Shown here piece by piece: positions 56,864 to 64,000 of a stretch of DNA of 64,000 bases. The stretch lies in NCBI RefSeq assembly GCF_000368765.1, contig NZ_KB849655.1, positions 602,569 to 666,568 on the forward strand, given 5' to 3'. The notes below the pieces were generated by a model that did not search any database, was not told where the DNA came from, and saw nothing but the letters and a program-made list of their open reading frames with translations. Source of the stretch: Acinetobacter junii CIP 64.5. GTDB lineage: Bacteria; Pseudomonadota; Gammaproteobacteria; Pseudomonadales; Moraxellaceae. Both the position numbers and the translations under genes were made by a program. Numbering within the stretch: position 1 is the stretch's first letter; each line of letters starts with the position of its first letter.

Positions 56864-57364
56864 ATGAAATCTAAAATTTGGTTATACAGTACTATTATTG
56901 CAACCTCATCTATGCTGTCTGTTGCTCATGCGGATAATTCAACTCGTGTTGCCGCGACTTCAGCACTGGGTAGTGTTGTTGGAACTGCAATCGGTCAACA
57001 ACTCGGTGGCAATACTGGAGCTATGATTGGTTCAGCGATTGGTGGTGCAGGTGGTGCAGCCGCGTCAAGTAATAAACGCGATCGAACTGAAGCTGCTATT
57101 GGTGGAGGATTAGGTGGTGTAGGTGGTTATACTGTAGGACGTAATGTAGCAGGAACCAATGGCGGTTATGTAGGTGCTGCTCTGGGTGCTGCAGGTGGTG
57201 CTGTTTTAGGTCAAAAAGTAGGTCAAGATCGTGATCTAGACAATCGTAGATATGATGACCGCTATGAAAATCGTCGCTCATACGATGATAGACGTTATTA
57301 CAACTCTCGTTACAAATACCGTCACGACAATGGTTTACACCGTGGTTGGTACAAAAATCGTTGA
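56864..57364 (+). CDS. Glycine-zipper exported protein
   Basis: ATG at 56864 (Shine-Dalgarno AAGGAG) yields a 166-residue precursor. A signal peptide (MKSKIWLYSTIIATSSMLSV, cleavage after AHA) is followed by glycine-zipper repeats (SVVGTAIGQQLGGNTGAMIG, GGGLGGVGGYTVGRN, GAALGAAGGAVLGQKVG) that suggest outer-membrane association, and a charged Tyr/Arg/Asp tail (DNRRYDDRYENRRSYDDRRY). Role unknown; compare YMGG/glycine-zipper 2TM families. No Cys at the cleavage site, so not a lipoprotein. Confidence 0.8.
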   Translation: MKSKIWLYSTIIATSSMLSVAHADNSTRVAATSALGSVVGTAIGQQLGGNTGAMIGSAIGGAGGAAASSNKRDRTEAAIGGGLGGVGGYTVGRNVAGTNGGYVGAALGAAGGAVLGQKVGQDRDLDNRRYDDRYENRRSYDDRRYYNSRYKYRHDNGLHRGWYKNR

Positions 57365-57382
57365 TTTTAAATATTTAATATG

Positions 57383-57404
57383 AGCACCTTCGGGTGCTTT
57401 TTTT
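57383..57404 (+). terminator. Terminator after the glycine-zipper gene
   Basis: AGCACC-TTCG-GGTGCT with a UUCG-type tetraloop followed by a T-run. Confidence 0.92.
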
Positions 57405-57417
57405 ATTATTGAGATAA

Positions 57418-57480
57418 TATATCGAAAAATTTCGATATACATAAAAAACAATATATCGTATTATTCCGATATATTGTTTT
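57418..57480. promoter_or_regulatory. Two strong inverted repeats in front of the flavin oxidoreductase gene
   Basis: Repeat 1 (57418-57439) is TATATCGAAA-AA-TTTCGATATA, perfect 10-nt arms. Repeat 2 (57445-57480) has 14-nt arms (AAAACAATATATCG and complement) around TATTATTC. Both share ATATCG half-sites, and another (TATATCGAT) overlaps the start codon region at 57484-57494. Repeat 2 ends directly before the Shine-Dalgarno AGG. This looks like a multi-site operator; the regulator is not adjacent. Confidence 0.65.
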
Positions 57481-57491
57481 AGGTTATATCG

Positions 57492-58493
57492 ATGAAATCA
57501 TTACAAGAGATAAAGTTTTCAGTTTTGGAGCTGGCACCTGTTCGCGAAGATAAAAGTATTGAGTTTTCACTTCACCATGCACTTGAACTCGCACAACATG
57601 TAGAGCAACTAAATTATGAACGTTTTTGGCTAGCTGAGCACCATAATATGGATGGTATCGCAAGTTCCGCTACCGCTGTTCTTTTAGGTTTTATCGCCGC
57701 ACACACGCAACATATTCGTTTAGGCTCTGGTGGCATTATGCTGCCTAATCATGCACCACTCATTGTGGCTGAACAGTTTGGTACCCTAGCAACACTTTAC
57801 CCCAATCGATTTGATTTAGGCTTAGGTCGTGCGCCTGGCACAGACCCTTTAACTATGCGAGCACTTCGACGTGGTCGCCAAGAGACTGAGGACCAATTTC
57901 CTCAGGATGTATTAGAAATACTACAATATTTCAAAGCGCCTCAACCCAATCAAAAAATTATTGCCACACCTGGACAAAATACTCATGTGCCCGTTTGGTT
58001 ATTGGGTTCGAGTCTATTTAGTGCTCAGTTAGCAGCGAAACTTGGGCTTCCTTATTCTTTTGCATCACATTTTGCTCCACGCATGCTAGGACAAGCTATT
58101 CAACTTTATCGCGACAATTTCCAAGCTTCTGAATATCTTGATCAACCGTATGTATCAATGGGTATTCCAACTGTTGTTGCATCTACGGATGAGGAGGCCC
58201 AATATTTAGCAACTAGTTCTTATCAACGTATTTTAAACTTGATTCGTGGTGATAGTTTAAAACTTAAACCTCCTGTTAAATCGACTGAAGGCCTTGCAAG
58301 TAGCGCTGAACAACTAGCTATACAAAACTTTTATGCGATGGCTCAAATTGGTTCGAAAGATACTGTTCAAGCGGGCCTAAGTAAAATTATCCAACAATAT
58401 GATGTTGATGAGTTTATTTTCACGTGTGATATATACGATACCCAAAAACGTTTAGACAACTTTAGCCTACTGATGGAAATTAAACACAGTTAA
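57492..58493 (+). CDS. LLM-class (luciferase-like) flavin-dependent oxidoreductase
   Basis: A 333-residue member of the bacterial luciferase-like monooxygenase family, group with [18 protein letters not shown] start (here [20 protein letters not shown]). Conserved stretches: [53 protein letters not shown] and [13 protein letters not shown]. Uses reduced flavin and O2 on an unknown substrate. It has its own operator-like inverted repeats and no partner gene, so it seems individually regulated. Confidence 0.88.
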   Translation: MKSLQEIKFSVLELAPVREDKSIEFSLHHALELAQHVEQLNYERFWLAEHHNMDGIASSATAVLLGFIAAHTQHIRLGSGGIMLPNHAPLIVAEQFGTLATLYPNRFDLGLGRAPGTDPLTMRALRRGRQETEDQFPQDVLEILQYFKAPQPNQKIIATPGQNTHVPVWLLGSSLFSAQLAAKLGLPYSFASHFAPRMLGQAIQLYRDNFQASEYLDQPYVSMGIPTVVASTDEEAQYLATSSYQRILNLIRGDSLKLKPPVKSTEGLASSAEQLAIQNFYAMAQIGSKDTVQAGLSKIIQQYDVDEFIFTCDIYDTQKRLDNFSLLMEIKHS

Positions 58494-58507
58494 GTACTTT
58501 AGATTAT

Positions 58508-58540
58508 GAAGTAAGTATGACTTAGAAAAATACTTACTTC
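58508..58540. terminator. Hairpin between converging genes
   Basis: GAAGTAAGTAT and ATACTTACTTC are perfect 11-nt arms around an 11-nt loop, overlapping the stop codon of the minus-strand gene. It lacks a T-run, so its strength as a terminator is uncertain. Confidence 0.55.
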
Positions 58541-59250
58541 ACTGTACCCAAATATTGATAAGCTGGATCTTTTTTGACATATCTTAAATACTTATTTAGT
58601 GGTTTGAAATTTTGGTTTAATAAAAGAATATCTATGGTACTCAAGTCTTTACTGATACGAATATATTCAGGCGTGTCACTGCTGCCCATATGATGATTAC
58701 AATCATAATCAACTGTAATTTGATCCAACAACGATTTCTTGGTTTGAAAAATCTTTGTAAGCTCCAACTCCCCTGATGCTAACAATTTAAAGCTTTGAAT
58801 AACATATGTTCCAACACAACTGCTTCCTTTATAATAACTCTCAATCAAATAAATTGGCTGTTTGTTCAACAAACTTTGTTTAACATCCAAAATGAAACCA
58901 GTCTCAATGGGAGTAACTACATTCTTTCCGTAAATAAGTGTTTGTGAATAAGAAGAAAACTCCCCCATTGTTCCTCCTCCACCGATATCGAAGGTATAAA
59001 ATTTTATTTTTTTGTCAGGAGAATAATGTGTTCTCAAATTATAGTGATCTTGAAATGCAGGAAAAGAGTAACTAAAGCTTGTTTTATCGTTTTGAATTTT
59101 AGCCACTATCTCAGTCTCTATTGACTGATTCACATCATAAAAAGATTTGTCTTTATAATTTTTAACTACCCTACTTTCAAACTGGGCTAAAGTCTCGGCA
59201 TGAATAATTGAGCTAAATATTAATGCAATAAAAATGAAGATGTTTTTCAT
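58534..59250 (-). CDS. Exported protein of unknown function (238 aa)
   Basis: A signal peptide (MKNIFIFIALIFSSIIHAET, cleavage after HA) precedes a mature protein with no recognised domain. It has Cys pairs (SSCVGTYVIQ and DYDCNHHMGSSD) and a glycine-rich loop (FDIGGGGTMGEFSSYSQTLI) that suggest a periplasmic beta-rich fold. Low GC, single gene. Function is not inferred. Confidence 0.7.
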   Translation of the reverse strand: MKNIFIFIALIFSSIIHAETLAQFESRVVKNYKDKSFYDVNQSIETEIVAKIQNDKTSFSYSFPAFQDHYNLRTHYSPDKKIKFYTFDIGGGGTMGEFSSYSQTLIYGKNVVTPIETGFILDVKQSLLNKQPIYLIESYYKGSSCVGTYVIQSFKLLASGELELTKIFQTKKSLLDQITVDYDCNHHMGSSDTPEYIRISKDLSTIDILLLNQNFKPLNKYLRYVKKDPAYQYLGTVK

Positions 59251-59320
59251 TTTATCTATCCGTTTTTCTTATTAGAAATTTGAGTATAGATTTTTTATCT
59301 ATACTCAATAAACATTCATT

Positions 59321-60157
59321 TTATCCAATACGGCGTTTTAAACCCGTCATCTGTAAAACACGCGTTGAAATTTCCTCAATCGACATTTCAGTCACATTTA
59401 AGTATTTAATCCCTTCAGAAATATAAATACCTTCAATCGCACGCAACTCCATTTGGCATTGACTAAAACTCGAATAACGACTATTCGCTTTACGTTCATT
59501 GCGAATCGCAACCAAACGCTCAGCATCGATCATTAAGCCAAACAATTTATTCTTATGTTCTTTGAGAATTTTAGGCAAACGATTGTCATCCAAATCTTCT
59601 TCTGTGAGAGGATAATTCGCAACACGAATACCAAATTGCAGAGAAAGGTAAATTGAAGTCGGTGTTTTCCCTGAACGAGATACTCCGATCAAAATAATAT
59701 CTGCTTTATCGTAATGTCGAGTTCTTGCACCATCATCATTGTCTAGCGCAAAGTGAACCGCATCAATACGAGCCTTATAATATTCAGAATCCGTTACTGC
59801 ATGTGTTTGACCAACTAAAGTCGTTGGTGGTGTCCCAAGCTCATCAGATAATTTACTGATTAAGCCTTCAAAAACATCCAAATTTACAGCTTTTGCTGTG
59901 TTGATGATTTCACGAACATGTGGATCAACCAAAGTGTCAAAAACAAGGGGCAAAGAACCGTCTCTATTTTGACAAGCATTGATCTCAGCAACAACGTTCA
60001 TCGCAGCTTCTTCAGTGGTGATATAAGGCATAATATGAATGTCAAAATCAACGTTCGGAAATTGAGCAAGTAGTGAATGCCCAAGGGTTTCAGCTGTAAT
60101 CGCTGTACCGTCTGAAATAAAATATACGCTCCGTTTAATTTCTTTACTTACGGGCAT
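59321..60157 (-). CDS. ppsR: PEP synthase regulatory protein (bifunctional kinase/pyrophosphorylase)
   Basis: A 278-residue DUF299 protein. It inactivates PpsA by ADP-dependent phosphorylation of a threonine next to the catalytic His and reactivates it by Pi-dependent removal. The P-loop is ILIGVSRSGKTPTSIYLSLQ; KRSVYFISDGTAITAETLGH is the family start. ATG at 60157 with AAGGAG is chosen; a TTG one codon earlier is possible. Divergent from ppsA, its only known substrate, in the usual arrangement. Confidence 0.95.
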   Translation of the reverse strand: MPVSKEIKRSVYFISDGTAITAETLGHSLLAQFPNVDFDIHIMPYITTEEAAMNVVAEINACQNRDGSLPLVFDTLVDPHVREIINTAKAVNLDVFEGLISKLSDELGTPPTTLVGQTHAVTDSEYYKARIDAVHFALDNDDGARTRHYDKADIILIGVSRSGKTPTSIYLSLQFGIRVANYPLTEEDLDDNRLPKILKEHKNKLFGLMIDAERLVAIRNERKANSRYSSFSQCQMELRAIEGIYISEGIKYLNVTEMSIEEISTRVLQMTGLKRRIG

Positions 60158-60315
60158 CAAAATTCTCCTTAAACATTTGTCTTAGTGCTCTATAATCTTT
60201 ATAGTAAACTCATCTAACATGACTGTCGCTTAGTAAAACGGTTAATCTAGGCACTTTCGTATAATTTCATACCAATGATGGTCATTCATACTGCAAAAAA
60301 AGTGGAGTAAATACT
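60158..60315. promoter_or_regulatory. ppsR-ppsA divergent promoter region
   Basis: A 158-nt spacer between two divergent start codons; AT-rich, with the ppsA Shine-Dalgarno (GTGGAG) at its right edge. I see no riboswitch or clear operator. Confidence 0.5.
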
Positions 60316-62694
60316 TTGGAAGCGCGCGTAATCGGTCTGGAAAAATTAGGGAAACACGATGTCGAACTCGTAGGTGGGAAAAACTCATCTTTGGGTGAAA
60401 TGATCAGCCATTTATCCAATGCTGGTGTATCGGTACCTGGTGGCTTCGCAACAACTGCTGCTGCCTATCGTGAGTTCTTGGATCAAAGCGGTTTAAACGC
60501 TCGTATTCAGGCTGAACTTGCACAACTTAATGTAGATGATGTAATCGCACTTGCTGAGACTGGTGCAAAAATCCGTAAATGGATTGTTGATACTCCACTG
60601 ACCGCCGCACTAGAAAAAGAAATCCGCGAGGCATTTGCAGTACTTTCAAACGGTAATCCAGACATCGCTGTAGCTGTACGCTCTTCTGCAACTGCAGAAG
60701 ATTTACCTGACGCATCATTTGCAGGTCAACAAGAAACTTTCTTAAATATTCGTGGTATCGATAATATCCTGATCGCGATTAAAGAAGTTTTTGCATCTTT
60801 ATATAACGATCGTGCGATTGCATATCGTGTACACCAAGGCTTTGAACACAGTGTTGTTGCGCTTTCAGCTGGTGTTCAACGTATGGTTCGTTCTGAAACT
60901 GGTGCTGCTGGTGTTATGTTTACACTTGATACAGAATCTGGTTTCCGTGATGTTGTATTCATTACAGCTTCTTATGGTTTGGGTGAAATGGTTGTACAGG
61001 GTGCAGTTAACCCTGACGAGTTCTACTTATCTAAGCCACTTTTAAACAATGGCAAACATGCAGTATTACGTCGTAATCTTGGTTCTAAACACCAAAAAAT
61101 GATTTATGGTGAAGAAGGTTCTGCGGGTAAATCTGTTGTTGTGGTTGATGTAGAAAAACCTGAACGCCAACAATTCGCATTAAATGATCATGAGCTTCAT
61201 GAACTTGCAAAACAAGCATTAATCATTGAACAACACTACGGTTCACCGATGGATATCGAGTGGGCAAAAGATGGTGATGATGGTCAAATCTACATCGTTC
61301 AAGCACGTCCAGAAACCGTAAAAAGTCGCCAAAATGTCGGCACAATGGAACGTTACCTGTTAAAACAACGCGGTACAGTTATCTGTGAAGGTCGTTCTAT
61401 TGGTCAACGCATCGGTTCAGGTAAAGTTCGTGTCGTAACTTCGATTAAAGAAATGGATAAAGTACAAGACGGTGATGTACTTGTATCTGACATGACTGAC
61501 CCAGACTGGGAACCAGTAATGAAACGTGCTGCGGCGATTGTAACTAACCGTGGTGGTCGTACATGTCACGCAGCCATTATTGCTCGTGAACTTGGTGTAC
61601 CTGCAATTGTTGGCTGTGGAAATGCAACAGAAGTATTAACTGATGGTCAAGAAGTCACTGTTTCTTGTGCTGAAGGTGATACAGGCTTTATTTACGAAGG
61701 TGCGTTAGACTTTGAAGTTCAACGTAACTCAATTCATTCTATGCCAAAACTACCGTTCAAAATTATGATGAACGTTGGTAATCCAGACCGTGCATTTGAC
61801 TTTGCACAAATTCCAAATGAAGGTATCGGTCTTGCACGTCTTGAGTTCATTATTAACCGAATGATTGGCGTCCACCCTAAAGCTTTATTAAATATTGAAA
61901 GTTTGCCACGCGAAACACGTGCAGCAGTGATGACACGAACTGCTGGCTACACCTCTCCGATTGAGTTCTATGTTGAAAAATTAGTTGAAGGTATTTCAAC
62001 TCTTGCAGCTGCATTTGCGGAAAAACCAGTCATTGTTCGTATGTCTGATTTCAAATCAAATGAATACGCAAACTTAATTGGTGGTAAATTATACGAACCA
62101 GAGGAAGAAAACCCGATGTTGGGCTTCCGTGGTGCAAGTCGTTATGTATCAGATAACTTCCGTGATTGTTTCGAGCTTGAATGTCGCGCATTGAAAAAAG
62201 TGCGTGATGAAATGGGCTTAACTAACGTACAGATCATGATTCCATTTGTTCGTACAGTTTCTGAAGCAAAACGTGTTATCGAATTACTTGCTCAAAACGG
62301 CTTAAAACGTGGTGAGAATGGTTTAAAAATCATCATGATGTGTGAATTACCAACCAATGCTTTATTGGCTGAACAATTCCTTGAACATTTCGATGGTTTC
62401 TCTATAGGTTCAAACGATTTAACGCAGTTAACACTAGGTTTAGATCGTGATTCGGGTATTGTTTCTCACTTGTTTGATGAACGTGATGCAGCAGTTAAAG
62501 CGCTTCTTTCAATGGCAATTCATGCTTGTCGCAAAGCAGGCAAATACGTTGGTATTTGTGGTCAAGGCCCATCTGACCATCCTGATCTTGCTAAATGGTT
62601 AATGGAACAAGGTATTGAATCGGTGTCATTGAACCCAGACTCAGTACTTGATACTTGGTTCTTCCTTGCAGAAGAGCAGATCAAAAAGGCTTAA
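60316..62694 (+). CDS. ppsA: Phosphoenolpyruvate synthase
   Basis: A 792-residue enzyme making PEP from pyruvate with ATP (to AMP and Pi) for gluconeogenesis. N-terminal ATP-grasp domain ([20 protein letters not shown]), the phosphohistidine domain with the active-site His in [20 protein letters not shown] (the preceding Thr is the PpsR target), and a C-terminal TIM barrel ([32 protein letters not shown]). The start is TTG (60316) with Shine-Dalgarno GGAG; length matches the family. Confidence 0.97.
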   Translation: MEARVIGLEKLGKHDVELVGGKNSSLGEMISHLSNAGVSVPGGFATTAAAYREFLDQSGLNARIQAELAQLNVDDVIALAETGAKIRKWIVDTPLTAALEKEIREAFAVLSNGNPDIAVAVRSSATAEDLPDASFAGQQETFLNIRGIDNILIAIKEVFASLYNDRAIAYRVHQGFEHSVVALSAGVQRMVRSETGAAGVMFTLDTESGFRDVVFITASYGLGEMVVQGAVNPDEFYLSKPLLNNGKHAVLRRNLGSKHQKMIYGEEGSAGKSVVVVDVEKPERQQFALNDHELHELAKQALIIEQHYGSPMDIEWAKDGDDGQIYIVQARPETVKSRQNVGTMERYLLKQRGTVICEGRSIGQRIGSGKVRVVTSIKEMDKVQDGDVLVSDMTDPDWEPVMKRAAAIVTNRGGRTCHAAIIARELGVPAIVGCGNATEVLTDGQEVTVSCAEGDTGFIYEGALDFEVQRNSIHSMPKLPFKIMMNVGNPDRAFDFAQIPNEGIGLARLEFIINRMIGVHPKALLNIESLPRETRAAVMTRTAGYTSPIEFYVEKLVEGISTLAAAFAEKPVIVRMSDFKSNEYANLIGGKLYEPEEENPMLGFRGASRYVSDNFRDCFELECRALKKVRDEMGLTNVQIMIPFVRTVSEAKRVIELLAQNGLKRGENGLKIIMMCELPTNALLAEQFLEHFDGFSIGSNDLTQLTLGLDRDSGIVSHLFDERDAAVKALLSMAIHACRKAGKYVGICGQGPSDHPDLAKWLMEQGIESVSLNPDSVLDTWFFLAEEQIKKA

Positions 62695-62704
62695 TCTTTA
62701 TTAG

Positions 62705-62734
62705 AAAAAGACCCTCTTTCGTAGGGTCTTTTTT
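62705..62734 (+). terminator. Terminator after ppsA
   Basis: AAAAAGACCCT and AGGGTCTTTTT pair across CTTTCGT and end in six T. Confidence 0.9.
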
Positions 62735-62762
62735 CATCTTTAGTTCTTGAGATTTTAAAATT

Positions 62763-63530
62763 ATGCAAATTTACTTGGCTCGTAACAATCAACAAGCTGG
62801 ACCTTACAGTTTAGAACAAGTAAACCAAATGCTCGCAAGTCAACAAGTTTTACTTACTGACTTAGCATGGCATGAAGGTATGACTGAATGGAAAACTCTT
62901 GGAGAATTAACTCAAGGCAAACTTGTATACGAACCTGTAGGTTATTCAACTTTTAATACACCAATTAAAAATGAAGCTGAAAATTCAAGCTTCAAAATTA
63001 AACTTGAAACGAAGTCTGATAATTTTGAACTGGCGTCATTTGCGTCGCGTGCGTTGGCAAAAATATTTGATCTAATGCTATGGCTACCGATGGCAGCAAT
63101 TCCCTCTTTCTTTTTTGATCAAAGCCAATACACTCAATTGTTTGAAATTCAAAAACAATTACAGGCTACAGACGTAGCATCTAGTAAAGCTGTTGAACTG
63201 CAACAACAACTTATTCAATTAATTCCAAATGAAGCATGGATCAGTATTTTTGCATATCTTATTATCATGTTGATGTTACAAGCATTCATGATTGCAAAAT
63301 CAGGTCAAAGTCTTGGAAAGAAAATTGCCAAAATCAAAATCGTAGATGCTGAGACAACCACAAATGTAAGTACAATTCGTGCTTTCTGGGTGAGAAGCAT
63401 ACTTTTCATCATTCTGAATCTACTATTTATGCCTTTTATCACAATTATTGATTATGGATTCTTCATGTTGAACAAAAAACGTCAAACTTTGCATGATAAA
63501 ATAGCCAAAACGAAAGTCGTAAAGCAATAA
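62763..63530 (+). CDS. GYF_2 and RDD domain membrane protein
   Basis: A 255-residue protein. The N-terminal 55 residues are a GYF_2/DUF4339-type domain (GPYSLEQVNQMLASQQVLLT, LAWHEGMTEWKTLGEL), a likely ligand- or peptide-binding module. A linker follows, then an RDD membrane domain (about 90-255): FASRALAKIFDLMLWLPMA, SGQSLGKKIAKIKIVDAETT and the end KRQTLHDKIAKTKVV. Predicted three membrane segments. Function unknown. A shorter RDD protein is at 22281-22700. Confidence 0.85.
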   Translation: MQIYLARNNQQAGPYSLEQVNQMLASQQVLLTDLAWHEGMTEWKTLGELTQGKLVYEPVGYSTFNTPIKNEAENSSFKIKLETKSDNFELASFASRALAKIFDLMLWLPMAAIPSFFFDQSQYTQLFEIQKQLQATDVASSKAVELQQQLIQLIPNEAWISIFAYLIIMLMLQAFMIAKSGQSLGKKIAKIKIVDAETTTNVSTIRAFWVRSILFIILNLLFMPFITIIDYGFFMLNKKRQTLHDKIAKTKVVKQ

Positions 63531-63562
63531 ATAAGTGAAGATATAAAAAAGAGGATTTACTC

Positions 63563-64000
63563 CACTGCTGTCCCACAAATATCACAAGAAGAACCTCAAT
63601 TGAGGTTCTTCTTGTTTTCGCCATTTTTTATCAGGCACAAAGAGTGACCTTAAAAGTTTCCTTTCAAATAAATTGACCTGAATAATTCTCAGTAAACGCT
63701 GAACACTCCATCCTTCTTGTGCCATGTGTTTAGCGAAGTTCACCAGCAAATAGGCAATTAATGCAATCCATATTTGCGTTTGTATCGCATTGCGGCTTCG
63801 ACCTAGAAATGACTTCAGTTTTAAATTCTGCTTGATGGCTTTAAAGAATAACTCAATCTTCCAGCGGTCTTTATAAATTGCAGCAATGGTGGATGCTGCC
63901 AGATGAAAGTTGTTGCTCAGAAATTCGAATGTTCTTTTCTTATCTGTATCATAAAACTCTATACGTCTTAATAATTCAGGTGCGCCTCTTTTCTTGGCAT
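63563..64000 (-). mobile_element. Second copy of the IS4-family element, partial
   Basis: The right-end repeat CACTGCTGTCCCA starts at 63563 and the following bases match the 3' part of the element at 43425-44674 almost base for base, in reverse orientation. It leaves the window before its other end. The flank AAAAAAGAG-GATTTACTC (63545-63562) again looks like half of a hairpin terminator. Confidence 0.92.
63582..64000 (-). CDS. IS4-family transposase, C-terminal part
   Basis: The visible 138 or so codons run without a break from YAKKRGAPELLRRIEFYDTD through YKDRWKIELFFKAIKQNLK (catalytic Glu) to EEPQLRFFL. The only protein difference seen from the first copy in the shared part is the last residue (Leu instead of Phe). 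The N-terminal region, where the first copy is frameshifted, lies outside the window. Confidence 0.9.
   Translation of the reverse strand, partial: AKKRGAPELLRRIEFYDTDKKRTFEFLSNNFHLAASTIAAIYKDRWKIELFFKAIKQNLKLKSFLGRSRNAIQTQIWIALIAYLLVNFAKHMAQEGWSVQRLLRIIQVNLFERKLLRSLFVPDKKWRKQEEPQLRFFL

Noticed and set aside
1..64000. tRNA or rRNA genes
   Set aside because: Reading both strands I found no cloverleaf with T-loop GTTCRA and CCA-type end, and no rRNA-like segment; a tRNAscan run would be decisive.

Overview
The window looks like a chromosomal segment of an Acinetobacter species (Moraxellaceae, Gammaproteobacteria). The grounds are low GC, a PACE-family efflux gene beside its divergent LysR regulator (aceI/aceR, first described in Acinetobacter), an Hfq with a very long glycine-rich tail, and Acinetobacter-style order in the isc and tsaE-mutL-miaA-hfq blocks. 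All identifications come from reading the sequence and from family knowledge; no database search was run.

Layout. 1-4323: end of cpoB, ppiD, hupB, a phasin-like gene and a membrane-anchored SCP2-like protein. 4366-9849: iron-sulfur cluster assembly operon iscR-iscS-iscU-iscA-hscB-hscA-fdx, with a readable IscR-box promoter and an internal hairpin between iscA and hscB. 9889-15454: class III nucleotide cyclase, HIT protein, mfd. 15720-22115: aceI/aceR, transaldolase, LysE-type exporter, BenE-type carrier and a CPA2 K+/H+ antiporter; much of this stretch uses CTG leucine codons more than its neighbours. 22281-31879: RDD protein, dienelactone hydrolase, sdaA, pepN, two tandem DUF2147 genes, a zinc-ribbon protein of unknown function, and thiM.

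31947-44674 is the accessory and decaying part. It holds an IS5-family remnant, a type VI secretion module (membrane immunity candidate, effector candidate, and a vgrG broken by one in-frame amber codon), a Pif1-like helicase, an alpha/beta hydrolase, an ethanolamine-permease pseudogene without eutBC, a glutamine amidotransferase, and an IS4-family element inserted in the hairpin of the glnS terminator. 44698-63530 returns to core genes: glnS, ppiB, lpxH, nfsB, hfq-miaA-mutL-tsaE, two pseudouridine synthases, an orphan RelB/DinJ-like protein beside a GNAT enzyme, a luciferase-like oxidoreductase behind strong inverted repeats, and the ppsR/ppsA divergent pair. A second, nearly identical IS4 copy in opposite orientation starts at 63563 and runs off the end.

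The most noteworthy points are the T6SS effector/immunity candidate behind a nonsense-mutated vgrG, and the IS4 element. That element appears to choose Rho-independent terminators as targets and carries both a 5' RBS-sequestering hairpin and a perfect 28-nt palindrome at its 3' end. The inverted repeats in front of the flavin oxidoreductase are a further regulatory lead.
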